In this document: positions 36,642 through 48,122 of the stretch, in pieces
Position numbering within the stretch: the first letter of the stretch is position 1
How the letters are laid out: each line of letters begins with the position of its first letter
Origin: Jacaranda mimosifolia
Taxonomy: Eukaryota > Streptophyta > Magnoliopsida > Lamiales > Bignoniaceae
NCBI GenBank assembly: GCA_018894105.1
Contig: CM032122.1
Coordinates: forward strand, 30,659,404 to 30,723,403
DNA length: 64,000 bases
Reading direction: 5' to 3'
The notes under the pieces: model-generated
What the model was told of the DNA's origin: nothing
Seen by the model: only the letters and a program-made list of their open reading frames with translations
Databases searched by the model: none
Made by a program: the position numbers and the translations under genes

Positions 36642-39600
36642 TGTAACGCCCTGACTGAAAGGTGCTTGCTCCCAACCAGGACGCTACTCACTCTACACCA
36701 CTAGTATTAAAATACCTTTCTAGAAATCCAAAATATTTAATTTCTACAAGGGATACCCAACAAAGGTACAATTATAAACCGAAAAATCATAAATCACGTG
36801 CAGCTATTCTACCATCTTCATTACCTTATGTATCACCTGTGTTAGTTTATCTTCGCATTTGGCCTTATCTTGGGTAAAGAGCGCAAGATAACAATAAAAC
36901 AATGTAAGTTCGAATGATTTAATGAGCTAGTTTAGCAGTAATAACAGAGTGACAATTTCTCAAATACTATATAAACAATAAATACAAGCATTAAAATTTC
37001 CAGAAGTCATGATAGAAGTTTTTGATCAAAATTTAATGTGATTTAGCTCAGCACCGTCCCATACCAGTGATGAAACTTTACAAAATTCATTGTCTCTCAC
37101 AGAGGTTTAAATCTTAATTACGACCTAAAAAGAGGCGACATGCCATTTGATCAGCCATTAGATTTGTGTCAGATATTCGAGTTTCAAAGCATAAGTATCA
37201 AGCATATTAATCTCCATTGTGACCAAAGAGTCACCATATTTTTCTTTAAGGAATATGGCTGACTAGTAATATTAATCAAGAATATATTACTAAACACTTT
37301 CATGGACTTGCTGTTGGTGGTTCTCCTACCTTGTCACTCCACTTTTGAAAACATGAAAATTCTTATCCCTCCAAAGTGCTGAGTGATCGGCTTGGACACT
37401 AAATCACTCACTAGGCATGGCTAGCCACATGCCTGATCCTGCTCATAGGCGGCTACCTCCAGCTGGCCTACTGAGTAGGGATTATATGTACATCGCGTAC
37501 GGGTATCAGCCGAAAGATCTATCACCACGGACCATTCCTCCTAGCCGTCTTTCATAACCGATCCCAAGGCCCACCCCAAGAGTATTAAGTATAGTCACTG
37601 ATATTACTTAGTATGTCCAACATAATTTCACTAAATACTTTAATTCACCATGATAAACAAGTACTCAGTAATTCAACATTAAGTTGTTCCAAGATAAGCA
37701 TGGTGATGATAGAAAAATATATTTCCGAATCACTTTTTAGTTTCCTCAACACAATTGCCAATTTCAGGTAAAGAGATATCAATCAAAATCAACAGGAGTA
37801 AGCAGTATAAAGTGGCAATGTGAAGTACTTTTCTCAACACATAGATTGAAGGGAATCAAATGATCAGGATATATAACAAGTATATATGCTCTTTCCTCAG
37901 TATGGAAATCTCATACTATTGAGCATAAACTCACCTGGCAAATGTAGAGGAATTCCTAGTCGTATGGTCGCTTAGGTCCTGGCTTTCTACTCAAATCGAG
38001 AACTGTCATAAGATAACTTGAGTTATCATCTTATCAATCATTTGAATCTTATGTATAAATATAGTTAATGTCTTTATCAAACTCAAGGTTATTCCAATAC
38101 AATTATGGAGATTTTGGTTTTATATCTAAATTACTTAAGACAATTAGATATGGTAATCCTTTAGTAGTTTGGATTGCTCACAACCTTATTTCCTAATAAA
38201 TCAAAGGACTTCTATAAGATAACCTGAACTATTTCATTCTAAGACTTCAAGGTAGTTTGACCATAGGCTATTAGGCGTAATTTCGTGAGTGCTTTCACTA
38301 CCAAGATCTATTTCTCAACTTCGCTTATTTTACAGTATGTAATAAGGGTCCGGGTTTATAAATAGTTGAGTTCTCCTGTACTGTCAGGTCCAAATCTGAT
38401 AATTCTCTTTCGTTCTAGCAACTATAGGACTTAATCTTTGAATCAAGCTTAATTATACTTTATTCATGGCATGTCATATTGTCAGGCTTAGAGACATAAT
38501 TCAAATCAACCTTTCTTAATTTACTAAGCTTAAAATTATAATCAATTTTGTTCAATACTTACAAATTAATCATCATCTCAAGTAAAATTATATTTCAATT
38601 ATCTTAATTTAATAAACTTTGGATTAGAACTATAAACTTCAATCGAATTAATATTCGATATAAAATTTACCTAAATTGGATCGAATCTAGATCCAATCTC
38701 AAGTCGAAAATAGTCCAGGTGGACTTAAGACCAAACTTTGGACCTGTCATTAGACCACCATCGGAGTGCCGCCATGTCATAGCCACCGGAGATAAGCACC
38801 TCCACCACCATCTGGTGCATTTCCTAGAGCCCAATAAAAACCTGAAAATAATTTCTGATTTCGTTGTCGTTTCATTGACTAATTCGACCTTAAACCACCC
38901 TAAAACCCTAACTTGCTGCCGCCTTAATTCCTCCACCACCGCTAGTCGAATCATCAAATTGACACCACCATCTTCTTGCCTATGAGATTCCGAGCACAAC
39001 CCCTTAAGACCCATTCCATTTCTGCCATAGGAGGCGACAGAACTGCCACCACCATTGCGTGCTCGCCGTTGCCCTCAATTTTTGATGATTTCCTTCGGTG
39101 CTTTGGGTCAAGTCTGGTATGGTTGGGTTCCTGGTGATGAGAGGAGTGATTATATGGTTTTAGTTCCAAGTTTCTTGGTCATTTTTCGGCCGTTCACCAC
39201 TGGAGAGGAATTGGATCGATTTTTGGAAATTAAATAAAAACCCGTCCTTAAATTATATATATAACGATATTTTCGAGCTTCCTCAGATTGACCCCGAAGC
39301 TTCTTGGCCGACTTCAATTGCGTTGACAAGTTCCAACCGCCTTACATATTGACCCAAAAACTTCAACTCTGGTTTTGAAAATTTTAGTATTTGTGCATTG
39401 GCCCCCGAACATTTTTGTTCTTGGGCAATTAAGTCCAAATTCAATTATTCTAAAGTCCTCCAGCTTTTAACTTGCTTGCATCAACCCCATAAACTTTATA
39501 ATTTTAGACAATAAAATCCTTCTCTTATTTACAATTTAATCCCATCTATTGTAAATATTTAATTCTAGATTATAATTAAATCTAACCCAAAATTAATCAA

Positions 39601-39661
39601 GCTAAACTTTTCGACTTTATATTTTATTTTATTTTAGGATCTCAAAATTCATGGTGTTACA
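36642..39661 (-). mobile_element. Solo LTR of the 3-kb LTR family (copy C)
   Basis: Starts TGTAACGCCC and ends GGTGTTACA on the plus strand, alignable with copy A (9995-12925) in the same orientation. Target duplication tctta is perfect (36637-36641 and 39662-39666). It interrupts the 3' LTR of the gag-only element. A part at about 38700-39230 is more GC-rich and gives overlapping open frames on both strands; they have no recognisable product and are shared with copy A in degenerate form. Confidence 0.84.
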
Positions 39662-39666
39662 TCTTA

Positions 39667-40238
39667 TTAAAGAAATAACCCTCAAAGAAGTTCAAAAATC
39701 TGGAAGTCTCCTTTCAAGCATCTATATAAAAGGGGTGACCAAAGTTCATTTGACAAAAACACAAATCCGAGCAAGTGAGAGAAAACTTTAAAGGAGTCCA
39801 GTAATTTTCTCAAACGAATTCAAGGATATCCACAGCATTTAAGACATTCTTCGCATAGCTCATTAAATTTTGGCATTTGATTCAAGATCAAGGTGCGAAG
39901 CCTTCAAATTTGCATTATTTTCTTCAAATCATATTTAGGGAGATCCACGTTGTTCAAAATATTTTTCACGGAGCTCATATATTTTTGGCGTTTGATTTGA
40001 TATTAAGGTGCGAAGCCTTTAAATTGGCATTATTTCAAATTAAATTCAAAAATATTCACGTTGTTCAAGGATTCATCACGGAGCCCATCAAATTTCAAGA
40101 TCATATTTGAAAGGAAAGAATTAGATGATTAGATTAGAGATTGAATCCACAGTTGATAGATTTTAATTTTATTTTATTTGTACGATTTTTTTTGTCTTGT
40201 AATTTTATTTATTGCAGACAATGAAATTTGCGCTTGCA
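39667..40238 (+). repeat. 3' LTR of the gag-only element, second part
   Basis: Continues the match to the 5' LTR (from about 31935 to 32511), including the TATATAAAA word near 39722, the triplicated inner unit and the terminal ...CGCTTGCA. Together the two parts give about 815 bp against 838 bp for the 5' LTR. Confidence 0.82.
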
Positions 40239-40317
40239 TATGGTATGACCAACGATTGAGCTAGTGAACCGTGAACCAGTAAATTTTTCGTTTCAATAAA
40301 CGGTCCGATTTTTCAAA

Positions 40318-40805
40318 CACTAATTACATGTACTTAATATGTACTCATAAAATAAAATAAAAATAAAATATTAATTGAAATAAAAATTAAAAATAAATTA
40401 TTTGATAGTTGCTATACGACAACTTCCAATTGTAATCACGAAGCACATGATTCAACTACATGTAATCTTTTAATAAACAAGTATAATTTTATATATTTAT
40501 ATCTATCATAGTAATCCTATCCACAAATCCAATCGCAAACCCTACCTATGGTAATTTTTAATCTTAACACCAAACGCATGATTCAACTAATACCTAATCT
40601 TTTAATAAACAAGTAAAATTTTATAAATTACATCAATTTTAGCAATCTTGTCCATCATCCAAACAAATCGTATTTAATAATCTGAATTTTCATTACTACA
40701 AAATCTAATTAGTAAAAGAGAGACTATAACAAAAAAATATTTTCATTAAAATTCGACTTGACCGAACCCAACTGATAACAACAAAGGGAACATCTCCCAA
40801 CCCAA
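40318..40805. other. Intergenic/3' flank of the first DUF247 gene
   Basis: AT-rich, with a direct duplicate of a roughly 110-bp stretch (CATGATTCAACTA...AATCTTTTAATAAACAAGTA near 40446 and 40567). The part next to 40805 should hold the 3' UTR of the minus-strand gene. Confidence 0.45.
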
Positions 40806-42491
40806 TCAACTAAGCATCTTTATAGGCACAACACGAGCACAATTGTAAACTGAGCAAAAGGCCTCCAAACTCATCAACAACAACATCAGGATAGCACCAA
40901 TAAACGTGAGCAATCTCCAAGACTCAAAAACGTACCTCTTCATAGATTTTCCAAATCTAACCTTCCACATTCCATTATAATACCTGTTCACATCTTCAAT
41001 CACCTTATCCAGGAAGGGCACTTTCGTCAATCTAATAGACCTACTCATTCCATTCCAAAGTTTTGCTACCTCCTCATCACTCTTCAAACGGTTTACTATA
41101 ATCCCCCTCTCCCTCAAAAACTTAGCATCCTCTTCAGTATCGATGATCCCGTTCATCAACTCAATGTAACGAGCCAAAACCAACGGCCCTGATGCGCTGC
41201 AAGCCTCGTAGGCCACCAAGTTTCTCAAGACAACCTCAGATATCACGTCTAAACTAATGATCGGAAGATATAATACGTTGTTATTGCTGTCAAAAGCAAT
41301 GGTTGAGATGTCTCCGCTGGTGGGCTCAAAACGGACCCCGGCTTTAGCGAGCTCTACTACGGAAGGGATTGTGATTTCTTCCAATAATGGTGGCTTATTG
41401 ATGGTGGCTTCAGCTTTAGTACTATTCCCATCTCCATAGTTTCCCTCTTCATCCAGTGAGTTGAAGAAGCTTTCCACTGGCTCTTTCATCAGTTTCAAGA
41501 TTGGTAAATTGGAAAGAAATTTCCAGGGCAATTTCACCATTATTTTCAGAGGCTTGCAGGTCATAAACCTCTTGATGAAATTCAGTGGTTCTTCGAATTT
41601 GGAAATTTTAACGCATAATTCTTTGCGACCATCTGAAACTAGAGCAGGTTCTTGATCTTCTTCCTTGATCGCTAGAACTACTTCTTCTTCAACTGATGAC
41701 AATCCTCTGAGAAATCCCATAAATTTTGGCACGCAGAAATGGTACAAAACATCAAGCAAATGGGCACATTCTGGGACTCTGATGTTGCCCAAGCATTCCA
41801 CCGTTTTGAATGGAGAAAGCTCCTCACAAACCCCAATCGACATACGAAACAAAATCTCATCCGCTTCCTCCAAGGATGAAAACTGAAGTTCTAACAGTTT
41901 CCTCAGCACGAACAAAGGGATTTGATTCTCCAGCATGGAAATATCTCTGAGGATCGCGTTGTGGGCAGCCTTATTCCCTGCTAACCCGACCAAATGCGAC
42001 AATCTTGATCCACTAACAACGTTTTGATGATCAAGAGCTGCTGTCTTGACAGCACAAACTGGAAGAAATTCCAGCAAGAAAGAGGCATCCACGGCCATCA
42101 TCCAGGCCAAAGTTTCGCCGCTGAATCGCAAGACATTATGGTAACATGCACGAATCCTGGGTTCGATTTTCATCAGACTGTCGACAAGATGTTGTACTTT
42201 GATGTTCTGGAATTTTTTCTGATGCCTTTTGGCGGCAGCAAGCTTGTACCTCTCCATCTCGTGGAGCTCGGGTCGGGTACAATGGTACGGCCCGATTGCA
42301 ACTTGCTGTGGTATGTAAGAATCTGGATGAATGGCCATTAGGTTTTTGGGGACAGTGAAGATGTGAACTGGGGTTTCTGTGTCTTCTTCAAGATCTTCAT
42401 CCAGGGTTCTACGGACGTGAATTACCCATTGTTTTTCGTTGAAGCTTGAATTAGGGTTTGCACCCAGTTTTGGGTATTGAGATGAAGACAT
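40806..42491 (-). CDS. DUF247 (UPF0481) family membrane protein, At3g02645-like
   Basis: Intact intronless gene of 561 residues, the usual size and structure of plant DUF247 proteins. Seen: an N-terminal segment ending in a PVHIFTVPK block (41-49), the family signature IGPYH (66-70) followed by HEMERYK (77-83), AVDASFLLEF (133-142), MLENQIPLFVL (186-196), a NLVAYEA block in the C-terminal half, and one hydrophobic C-terminal segment (about 527-549) preceding a short basic tail, as expected for a single-pass C-terminal membrane anchor. Closest remembered relative is Arabidopsis UPF0481 protein At3g02645. DUF247 has no known enzymatic activity; in grasses related genes determine self-incompatibility, which does not imply that role here. 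A paralogue lies 8 kb away in the same orientation. Plus-strand frames across it are shadows. Confidence 0.93.
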   Translation of the reverse strand: MSSSQYPKLGANPNSSFNEKQWVIHVRRTLDEDLEEDTETPVHIFTVPKNLMAIHPDSYIPQQVAIGPYHCTRPELHEMERYKLAAAKRHQKKFQNIKVQHLVDSLMKIEPRIRACYHNVLRFSGETLAWMMAVDASFLLEFLPVCAVKTAALDHQNVVSGSRLSHLVGLAGNKAAHNAILRDISMLENQIPLFVLRKLLELQFSSLEEADEILFRMSIGVCEELSPFKTVECLGNIRVPECAHLLDVLYHFCVPKFMGFLRGLSSVEEEVVLAIKEEDQEPALVSDGRKELCVKISKFEEPLNFIKRFMTCKPLKIMVKLPWKFLSNLPILKLMKEPVESFFNSLDEEGNYGDGNSTKAEATINKPPLLEEITIPSVVELAKAGVRFEPTSGDISTIAFDSNNNVLYLPIISLDVISEVVLRNLVAYEACSASGPLVLARYIELMNGIIDTEEDAKFLRERGIIVNRLKSDEEVAKLWNGMSRSIRLTKVPFLDKVIEDVNRYYNGMWKVRFGKSMKRYVFESWRLLTFIGAILMLLLMSLEAFCSVYNCARVVPIKMLS

Positions 42492-42565
42492 GTTTGGTTT
42501 CTTTGTTTTTGCAAGATTTGAAGTTTCACAGGATTTATTGAATTGTTAGGGGGTGGAGACAAGAG

Positions 42566-42573
42566 GATTTATA
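42566..42573 (-). promoter_or_regulatory. TATA box of the first DUF247 gene
   Basis: Minus-strand TATAAATC within CTCTATAAATCCTC, about 75 bases ahead of the ATG at 42491. Context and spacing fit a plant core promoter. Confidence 0.6.
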
Positions 42574-42579
42574 GAGAAT

Positions 42580-43112
42580 TGTTGAGTTGATGATTCTAAC
42601 ATTTTGGTACAATACGGGGCATATTAAATCAAACTAAAGCATGAATGGTACAGCTTAGATAAGCTAATTAATTGACTTTTGTGTAAGAAATGTTTAACAC
42701 ATGCAATTGAAAATTAAGGCTTTGTTTGCTTCCCTTAATTTGTTTTGGGCGGTCATCCGGAGAATATTTTGAGAAAATGTATTTTGAAGATGTGTGAAGA
42801 ATGAAAATATGTTTTTATTTTAGTTTTGAAAGAGATGTTTTGCATTTTAAATGTATTTATATATGTCTTAATTTGATTAGTGGGGTAGTATCAACTTCTT
42901 CTATTATTCTATGTTATTGCATAGTATAATAGTATAATTATTTAAATATATAATATATAGTACATATATTTTTATTCATATTATGATTTTAAATGATTAG
43001 AGGCTGTTTGTTATATTTTCATCATGTGTTTTTACTTTTGAGCATTTTTAAAGTTAGAAGAAGTTGTACATAATTTTCTTGTTGAAATGAAAACGCATTT
43101 GATCACACTTTG
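42580..43112. other. Upstream region of the first DUF247 gene
   Basis: AT-rich. Contains MITE-like words (GGCTTTGTTTGCTTCCC near 42718, GAGGCTGTTTGTTATATTTTC near 43002) without a matching second end that I can assign. The stretch 43006-43095 resembles 44968-45063 on the other side of the Mutator-like element. Confidence 0.4.
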
Positions 43113-43121
43113 AATTTTTTA

Positions 43122-44788
43122 GGGAGAAATGTAAAATTGGTTTTGTAACTTAATTCTACTATCAAAATATGACTTTAACTTTTCGGGATGCAAAATTGGT
43201 ATACCAATTTTAAAAATTTGGCAATTTGAGGATAAATTCGGCCTGAATTTCATTTTTTTCAGCCCAATCCCTTGTCAGCCTAAATATCTACTTCTCTCCT
43301 ACATGGCATATGATTTGTCAATTCCTGTTGCCACATCACCATAAAATTTACATTTGAACAAAAACAAATAAAAAAAAATTAGACCTCAACAATTTAAAAA
43401 ACAAAAAAACACCAAAAATTAAAAACCAAAATTTAAATCAAATTCAAAAAAGAATAAATGATTAAACACAGTGGTTAGAAAAAGAAAAGCCCACAATTTC
43501 TCATTTTGTAAACATAAAAAATCTAAATATTATGAAAATAATAAAGATATTTAAAATAATTTCATTAAATTTAGTTGAATATAAATAGGATACAAAATAA
43601 ATAAAAAATTAAAAATATAATGTCCAAATCTATTCTTGGACAATATAATTTTCATATTTTAAATTATATGCTCAATAATATTAAAAATAGTAAATATATC
43701 TAAAATAATTTAATTAAAAATTAAAAATTAAAATTTTTAAAAACCTATGCTTTTAACTATATAAAATAAATTGCTTAATAATATTAGAAATTTTCTAATT
43801 AAAAATTAATAATTTAAAAACACAATTAAATGTATCCTATTTTTTTCTCCAAAATACAAATTCTCCAATATATACATGCATATATTATATATTTTATTAT
43901 TATTCTAATATTAAAAAAATCATTTAATTCTATTTTCACCCCAAAAATTCAACAAAAAAATATTAATTTGACTGTTATAGTAAAAAATGTGTCTCCCAAA
44001 ATATAAACAAACATACTAAAAAATAACTTTTACATTCATCAATAATATTACCCTACCCTCCCCCTCCCCATCAAACCAAACCGACCGACCCCCCGACATG
44101 GCCACGGGCCAACCACCGCCGTCGAGGCGGCCGCTCGGGCCAGTGGCCGTGCCCCGCAGCCCAGTTCTCACCCTTCCCCTTAAACCACCCAGCACACCCC
44201 CCCCTCCCTTCCCCCCAACATCTTTCCCTTTCTCTTTCCCCGCCATTAGCCCACCTTCCCTCTCAATTATTTTTCGCTTTCCCTTCCCCAAGGCCATGGT
44301 GGCAGCTCCTCTCTACCTATTCCCTTTCCCTTCCCTTCCCCGTGCCCCCCCAACCCCCCGAACAAAGCAATCTGATTGGTGGCCATGGCCGCCGCCGGCC
44401 GTTTGGCCAGCGGCCGCTTATATATATATATTTGTATGAGTTTATTTATATGGATGTATATGTGTATATATGAATATAAATATCTTTTAAAATTTATGTA
44501 TTTTTTTAAATTTTTGTTTACTTTTTATTTTATTTTGTTAATGTGGCAAGTGAATATGTCATGTCAACTACCACACAAGCGGATGAGGAAAGAGCCCGCT
44601 AACAAGGCGTCACGTGACGCTAAATCAGCTACCACGTAGAATCGGACAAAAGGAAGATAAAATTAGGGCCCGATTTATCCTTAAATTGCCAAATTTTTAA
44701 AATTATTGTACCAATTTTCAGGCCCGAAAAGTTAAAGTTCTATTTTGCCAATAAAGTCAAGTTACATGACCAATTTTGCATTTTTCCC
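43122..44788. mobile_element. Mutator-like element with long inverted repeats, Pack-MULE candidate
   Basis: The outer ~130 bp at each end are inverted repeats (left from GGGAGAAATGTAAAATTGG; right, reversed, GGGAAAAATGCAAAATTGG) and continue through GACTTTAACTTTTCGGG / GAACTTTAACTTTTCGGG. A perfect 9-bp target duplication aatttttta lies at 43113-43121 and 44789-44797. Both are hallmarks of Mutator-like elements. No transposase is present. The centre (about 44040-44420) is strikingly GC-rich in an otherwise AT-rich element and gives open frames on both strands (44098-44439 plus, 44016-44297 minus). This is what captured host-gene sequence in a Pack-MULE looks like, though I do not recognise the donor and much of it is low-complexity C/T-rich DNA. 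Confidence 0.85.
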
Positions 44789-44797
44789 AATTTTTTA

Positions 44798-47710
44798 TTA
44801 CATTTCCTATTCCATACCCTACTTCAACTTACTATATTTATATCAAGTGTATCTAATTTTTAATAAATTATTTTTATAAAAAAATATTTAATACACGTGT
44901 CATATATTTATGAAATAAAATAGAAGATTTAATAGGAAATGGAATATAAGATAAACCGATTTGATGAGTGCTGTTGGTTTATGTTTCCTTCCCTTCATAT
45001 TTTTTTTCTCAGTATTTTTAAGGTCGGAAAAAGTTGTATTTGTCTAATTTTGTGTGTAAATAAAAATATATGTTGATGAATTGTGTGAAAATATTTAGTA
45101 GCTAGGGCATGTAGGGAAACGAAACATTACAGTTTACAAATCATTATGTATATCTGAAAAGATGCATTTTTCATTAAATATATACATATATTAGTAATTT
45201 TGGAGTGATTTTCTAGAATCTACTGCCTACTTGATTTCAAATTCAACTTGATTTTGATGCATACAGAAATAAGATGATGGAGTAGGTATGTGAGAAAATG
45301 GAGAATAAAAATAAATGACATTTCGAATGAAAGATAAAGCCGATACATTCAACTTTTAAATAACACAAAATAAAAAAATAAAAAAAAAACCGTTAAAGAC
45401 ATAAACAACCAACCCTTAATTATTTTTTTTAAGAATGTGTATTTTGACAAAATATTTAATTTTATTTTTAAAATTAAAAATATTTTTTTTAAATTAAATG
45501 AAACAAAGCATACGGTATTTAACGGGATATGCAAGAAAATGGATAATACATGAACTAAAATATTATAGATTTTTTTATTCATGCCCATATATATGCATTA
45601 AAGATTGGAAAATCTCAAACTTTACAAATATAAGTACAAAGGATATATTACTAGATCAATTAATTTATTTAGCACGAAAAACATTTTAATATTTTTATTT
45701 TTTTAAATTTATACTCACGTATGCTAGAAGTTTTAAATTTAATTATTTATCTCATATTTTATGTATAAAATTAATTTTATTGGATCAAATAACCACTCAA
45801 CGAAAACACCTTACTATGTTAGTGACTTTTCATTTCAATCCGAACTCCACCATACGCAACTCACTTTTCCAAAGTTTAATAATGTCTCGAGCTTATCTTA
45901 GCACCCTAATTTTAAAATTGACTTAAAAGTGGCGAAATTTTACCTAAAAGCTTGGAATTGTGCAATCAAATTGTTGAAAGTAACATATTAATATTTTTGA
46001 ACTCTATGCTGTGTACTCTTTTAGTATTAAATTAACTCTTTGGCCTGCAACTTTTTTGATTCAGTACAATATTCGTTAACGGACAATTATTTTAACGTGT
46101 AATATATATGTTAAGAAATGTAAAGGATAAGAGCGTAGGCATAGGCAGAATAGGATAGCCGTTTGACCTGGAAAATGGAAGCATTTTTCACGTCTACTGA
46201 TAAGGTCAAATTATTGTACTGTATATCTTTTTTCAAGTCGTAACAATAGCGTGTGCAACTCTATGACCCGATGATTGGGCACAATTTTTCTTTTTTCTTT
46301 TTTTTTTTGGTCTTTTTCTTTTTCTTCTTCTTTTTTCAAACGTTGTTCAAACTTCACGCGTTTAACAGTCAAATCAAATTTATACATAGACGTTGCCTGA
46401 TAAAAATTTGAAATTATATTAAATTAACTCTAACTCAATTGGGATAATGCTCGTGAATGATTAGTTATCTTTGTAGTGGAAAGTCTTCACTTTGATTAGT
46501 ACTTTAACAGGATGATGATGATGGCCTCAATCATGGATAATATTTATGACCTATGTCAAGAAAATTTGAGCATAATTTTGCAAAGAAATAACTCACTTCA
46601 TAGCAGTGTAGGACCCTATAGTTATACAATTTGGTGAAGATGTGGCAACAGGCTCTTCCTTTGCACAATACCTATGATTTAAATCATAAATTTCATAGCA
46701 GTGTTAATTCTATGATTATTCATTTTGGTGGAGATATATGGTGATTGACTTGCTCTTTTGTTGACAACAATTATAACGTCGTGGTGATGCTTTAATGATG
46801 TACTCATCCTTTGAATAATAATTATGATTAAAATCAAATATTTTATAACGGTAAAGACATTGTTATATAGTTACGTATTTTAGTAAATAGTTATGCTTAA
46901 ATTGGTACGGCTTTGTGGTGAATTAGCCCATGCAATAGTAGTGGTGACCTAAATTGTACATTTCATCTAATAAATGACTCTTATCTTACATGCAAAAAAG
47001 CTACTGCACTAATCATTCTTCCCTTTTCTTAAAAAAATAAAATTAAATTAAAAAGAAAAAGTTTACCATGACAGACAAACAATAACCACCTTTTGTTTCA
47101 TGGTTTGAAGCACGGCTAAATAGAAGAGATTTTGTTTAAGAACATCAACATTCAAATGACCATACCTTAAACAATTCGAAGTTCATACTCGAGTATGGTT
47201 TGTACATTGGTAATTAAGTCACTTAGTAACTTTTCAGTATTTTTTTACTTTAATTCTTTGTATAATTATACATCAAGTCATTTTTTAACAATAATTTTTT
47301 ACTTAGTTAAGAAAATAAATTTGGATTGATTGGGTCGAGAATCTAAATTTGGATTTAGTACAAATAAAAGAACAATTCATGTTATACTATTCAAGTTTCG
47401 ATGATGAATTGATTTGATAAATTATATTGTTATTCATGATATTGATTCAATAAATTGTTGAGAAATAATTCATTCACTAATTTAAATTCAAAGAAATATT
47501 TGGTACTGAAGCTTGAGTCTAATTTTGTGCAACTGAATTTGTTGTTGACCCTTATGTGCTTTGTCTCCTCTATTACTATTTGGTGAGCACAAAATTCAAG
47601 TTAGTTAGTTTGGAAATATGTTTCATGTTTACAACTATTACCACCGTTGAATAAGAAAAGTAGTACCATAATAGTTGGAAATATGTTTCATATTTGGAAT
47701 TATTAACATT
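44798..47710. other. Intergenic sequence with degenerate repeats
   Basis: AT-rich, no supported gene. Around 46590-46920 a unit of about 110-130 bp with CATAGCAGTGT...TATGATT...TTTGGTGGAGAT-like words recurs about three times in diverged form. Frames at 45349-45689 are low-complexity. Confidence 0.4.
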
Positions 47711-47830
47711 GGAATGATTGTTGAATTCGTAAAGTACCACACCTGTCTGTCTCCTATATAAGATTACATTTGGATGATTGTTGAATAAGGAAAGTACCAC
47801 ACTTGTCTGTCTCCTATATAAGATTACAAC
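47711..47830. repeat. Tandem duplication of a 60-bp unit
   Basis: 47711-47770 and 47771-47830 are two head-to-tail copies with few differences. Each contains AAGTACCACAC(C/T)TGTCTGTC followed by CCTATATAAGATTACA, so a TATA-like word is duplicated at 60-bp spacing. The minus-strand frame 47576-47845 that spans it simply reads this repeat. Confidence 0.75.
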
Positions 47831-48122
47831 AGTAATGCTACACAAAAAGAGGATTTGAATGGACGAAATTGTTGGGAATAAAGATTATATTCTCGTTGAA
47901 AAAGAGTCGTTAATCTCATTTTGAATCTTTTATTTTAGATAATATTCCATAATATATCCACTCCTTGAATATGTGCGTGTTAAGTATATCAAATCTACTA
48001 CTAAATATTTTTGGACGGAAATTTATAATACTATTTAATTCAATTTCTAGTCATTTATATTGTGAAATAGAAGATGAAATGTTTAGTAAGAAATCAAAGA
48101 GTAACTTTTTAAATATTATTTT

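Larger units (their letters stand above)
31674..40238 (+). mobile_element. Gag-only LTR retrotransposon with nested insertions
   Basis: Two copies of an LTR of about 0.83 kb (31674-32511, and the split copy 34719-34961 plus 39667-40238) flank a 2.2-kb interior with a degenerate gag frame and a repeat-rich 3' part. No protease, RT or integrase is present, so the element is non-autonomous. LTR ends are TGTAGACATA and CGCTTRCA. A purine-rich GATGAGGAGGCA precedes the 3' LTR. The flanking pentamers (aatag left, tatgg right) match at only three of five bases. The 3' LTR is interrupted by a hAT-like element (34964-36635) and a solo LTR (36642-39661). Confidence 0.82.
31130..40317. mobile_element. 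Old MITE-like element split by later insertions
   Basis: The sequence at 31130 (TTTAAAAAGGGGGACCAGA...) and the reverse complement of the sequence ending at 40317 (TTTGAAAAATCGGACCGTT...) match at their ends, and both continue with words of the TGAACCGGTT type. A cacta pentamer flanks both sides (31125-31129, 40318-40322). The left part is 31130-31673 and the right part 40239-40317; the gag-only LTR element and its own guests sit between them. The parts are diverged, so this is a tentative reconstruction. Confidence 0.4.

Noticed and set aside
38667..39237. Opposed open frames of 60-115 codons in solo LTR C
   Set aside because: They lie in the GC-richer part of an LTR, overlap on both strands and have no recognisable product.
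44016..44439. Open frames in the GC-rich centre of the Mutator-like element taken as genes
   Set aside because: Low-complexity C/T- or G/A-rich sequence without a recognised domain; described instead as possible captured sequence.
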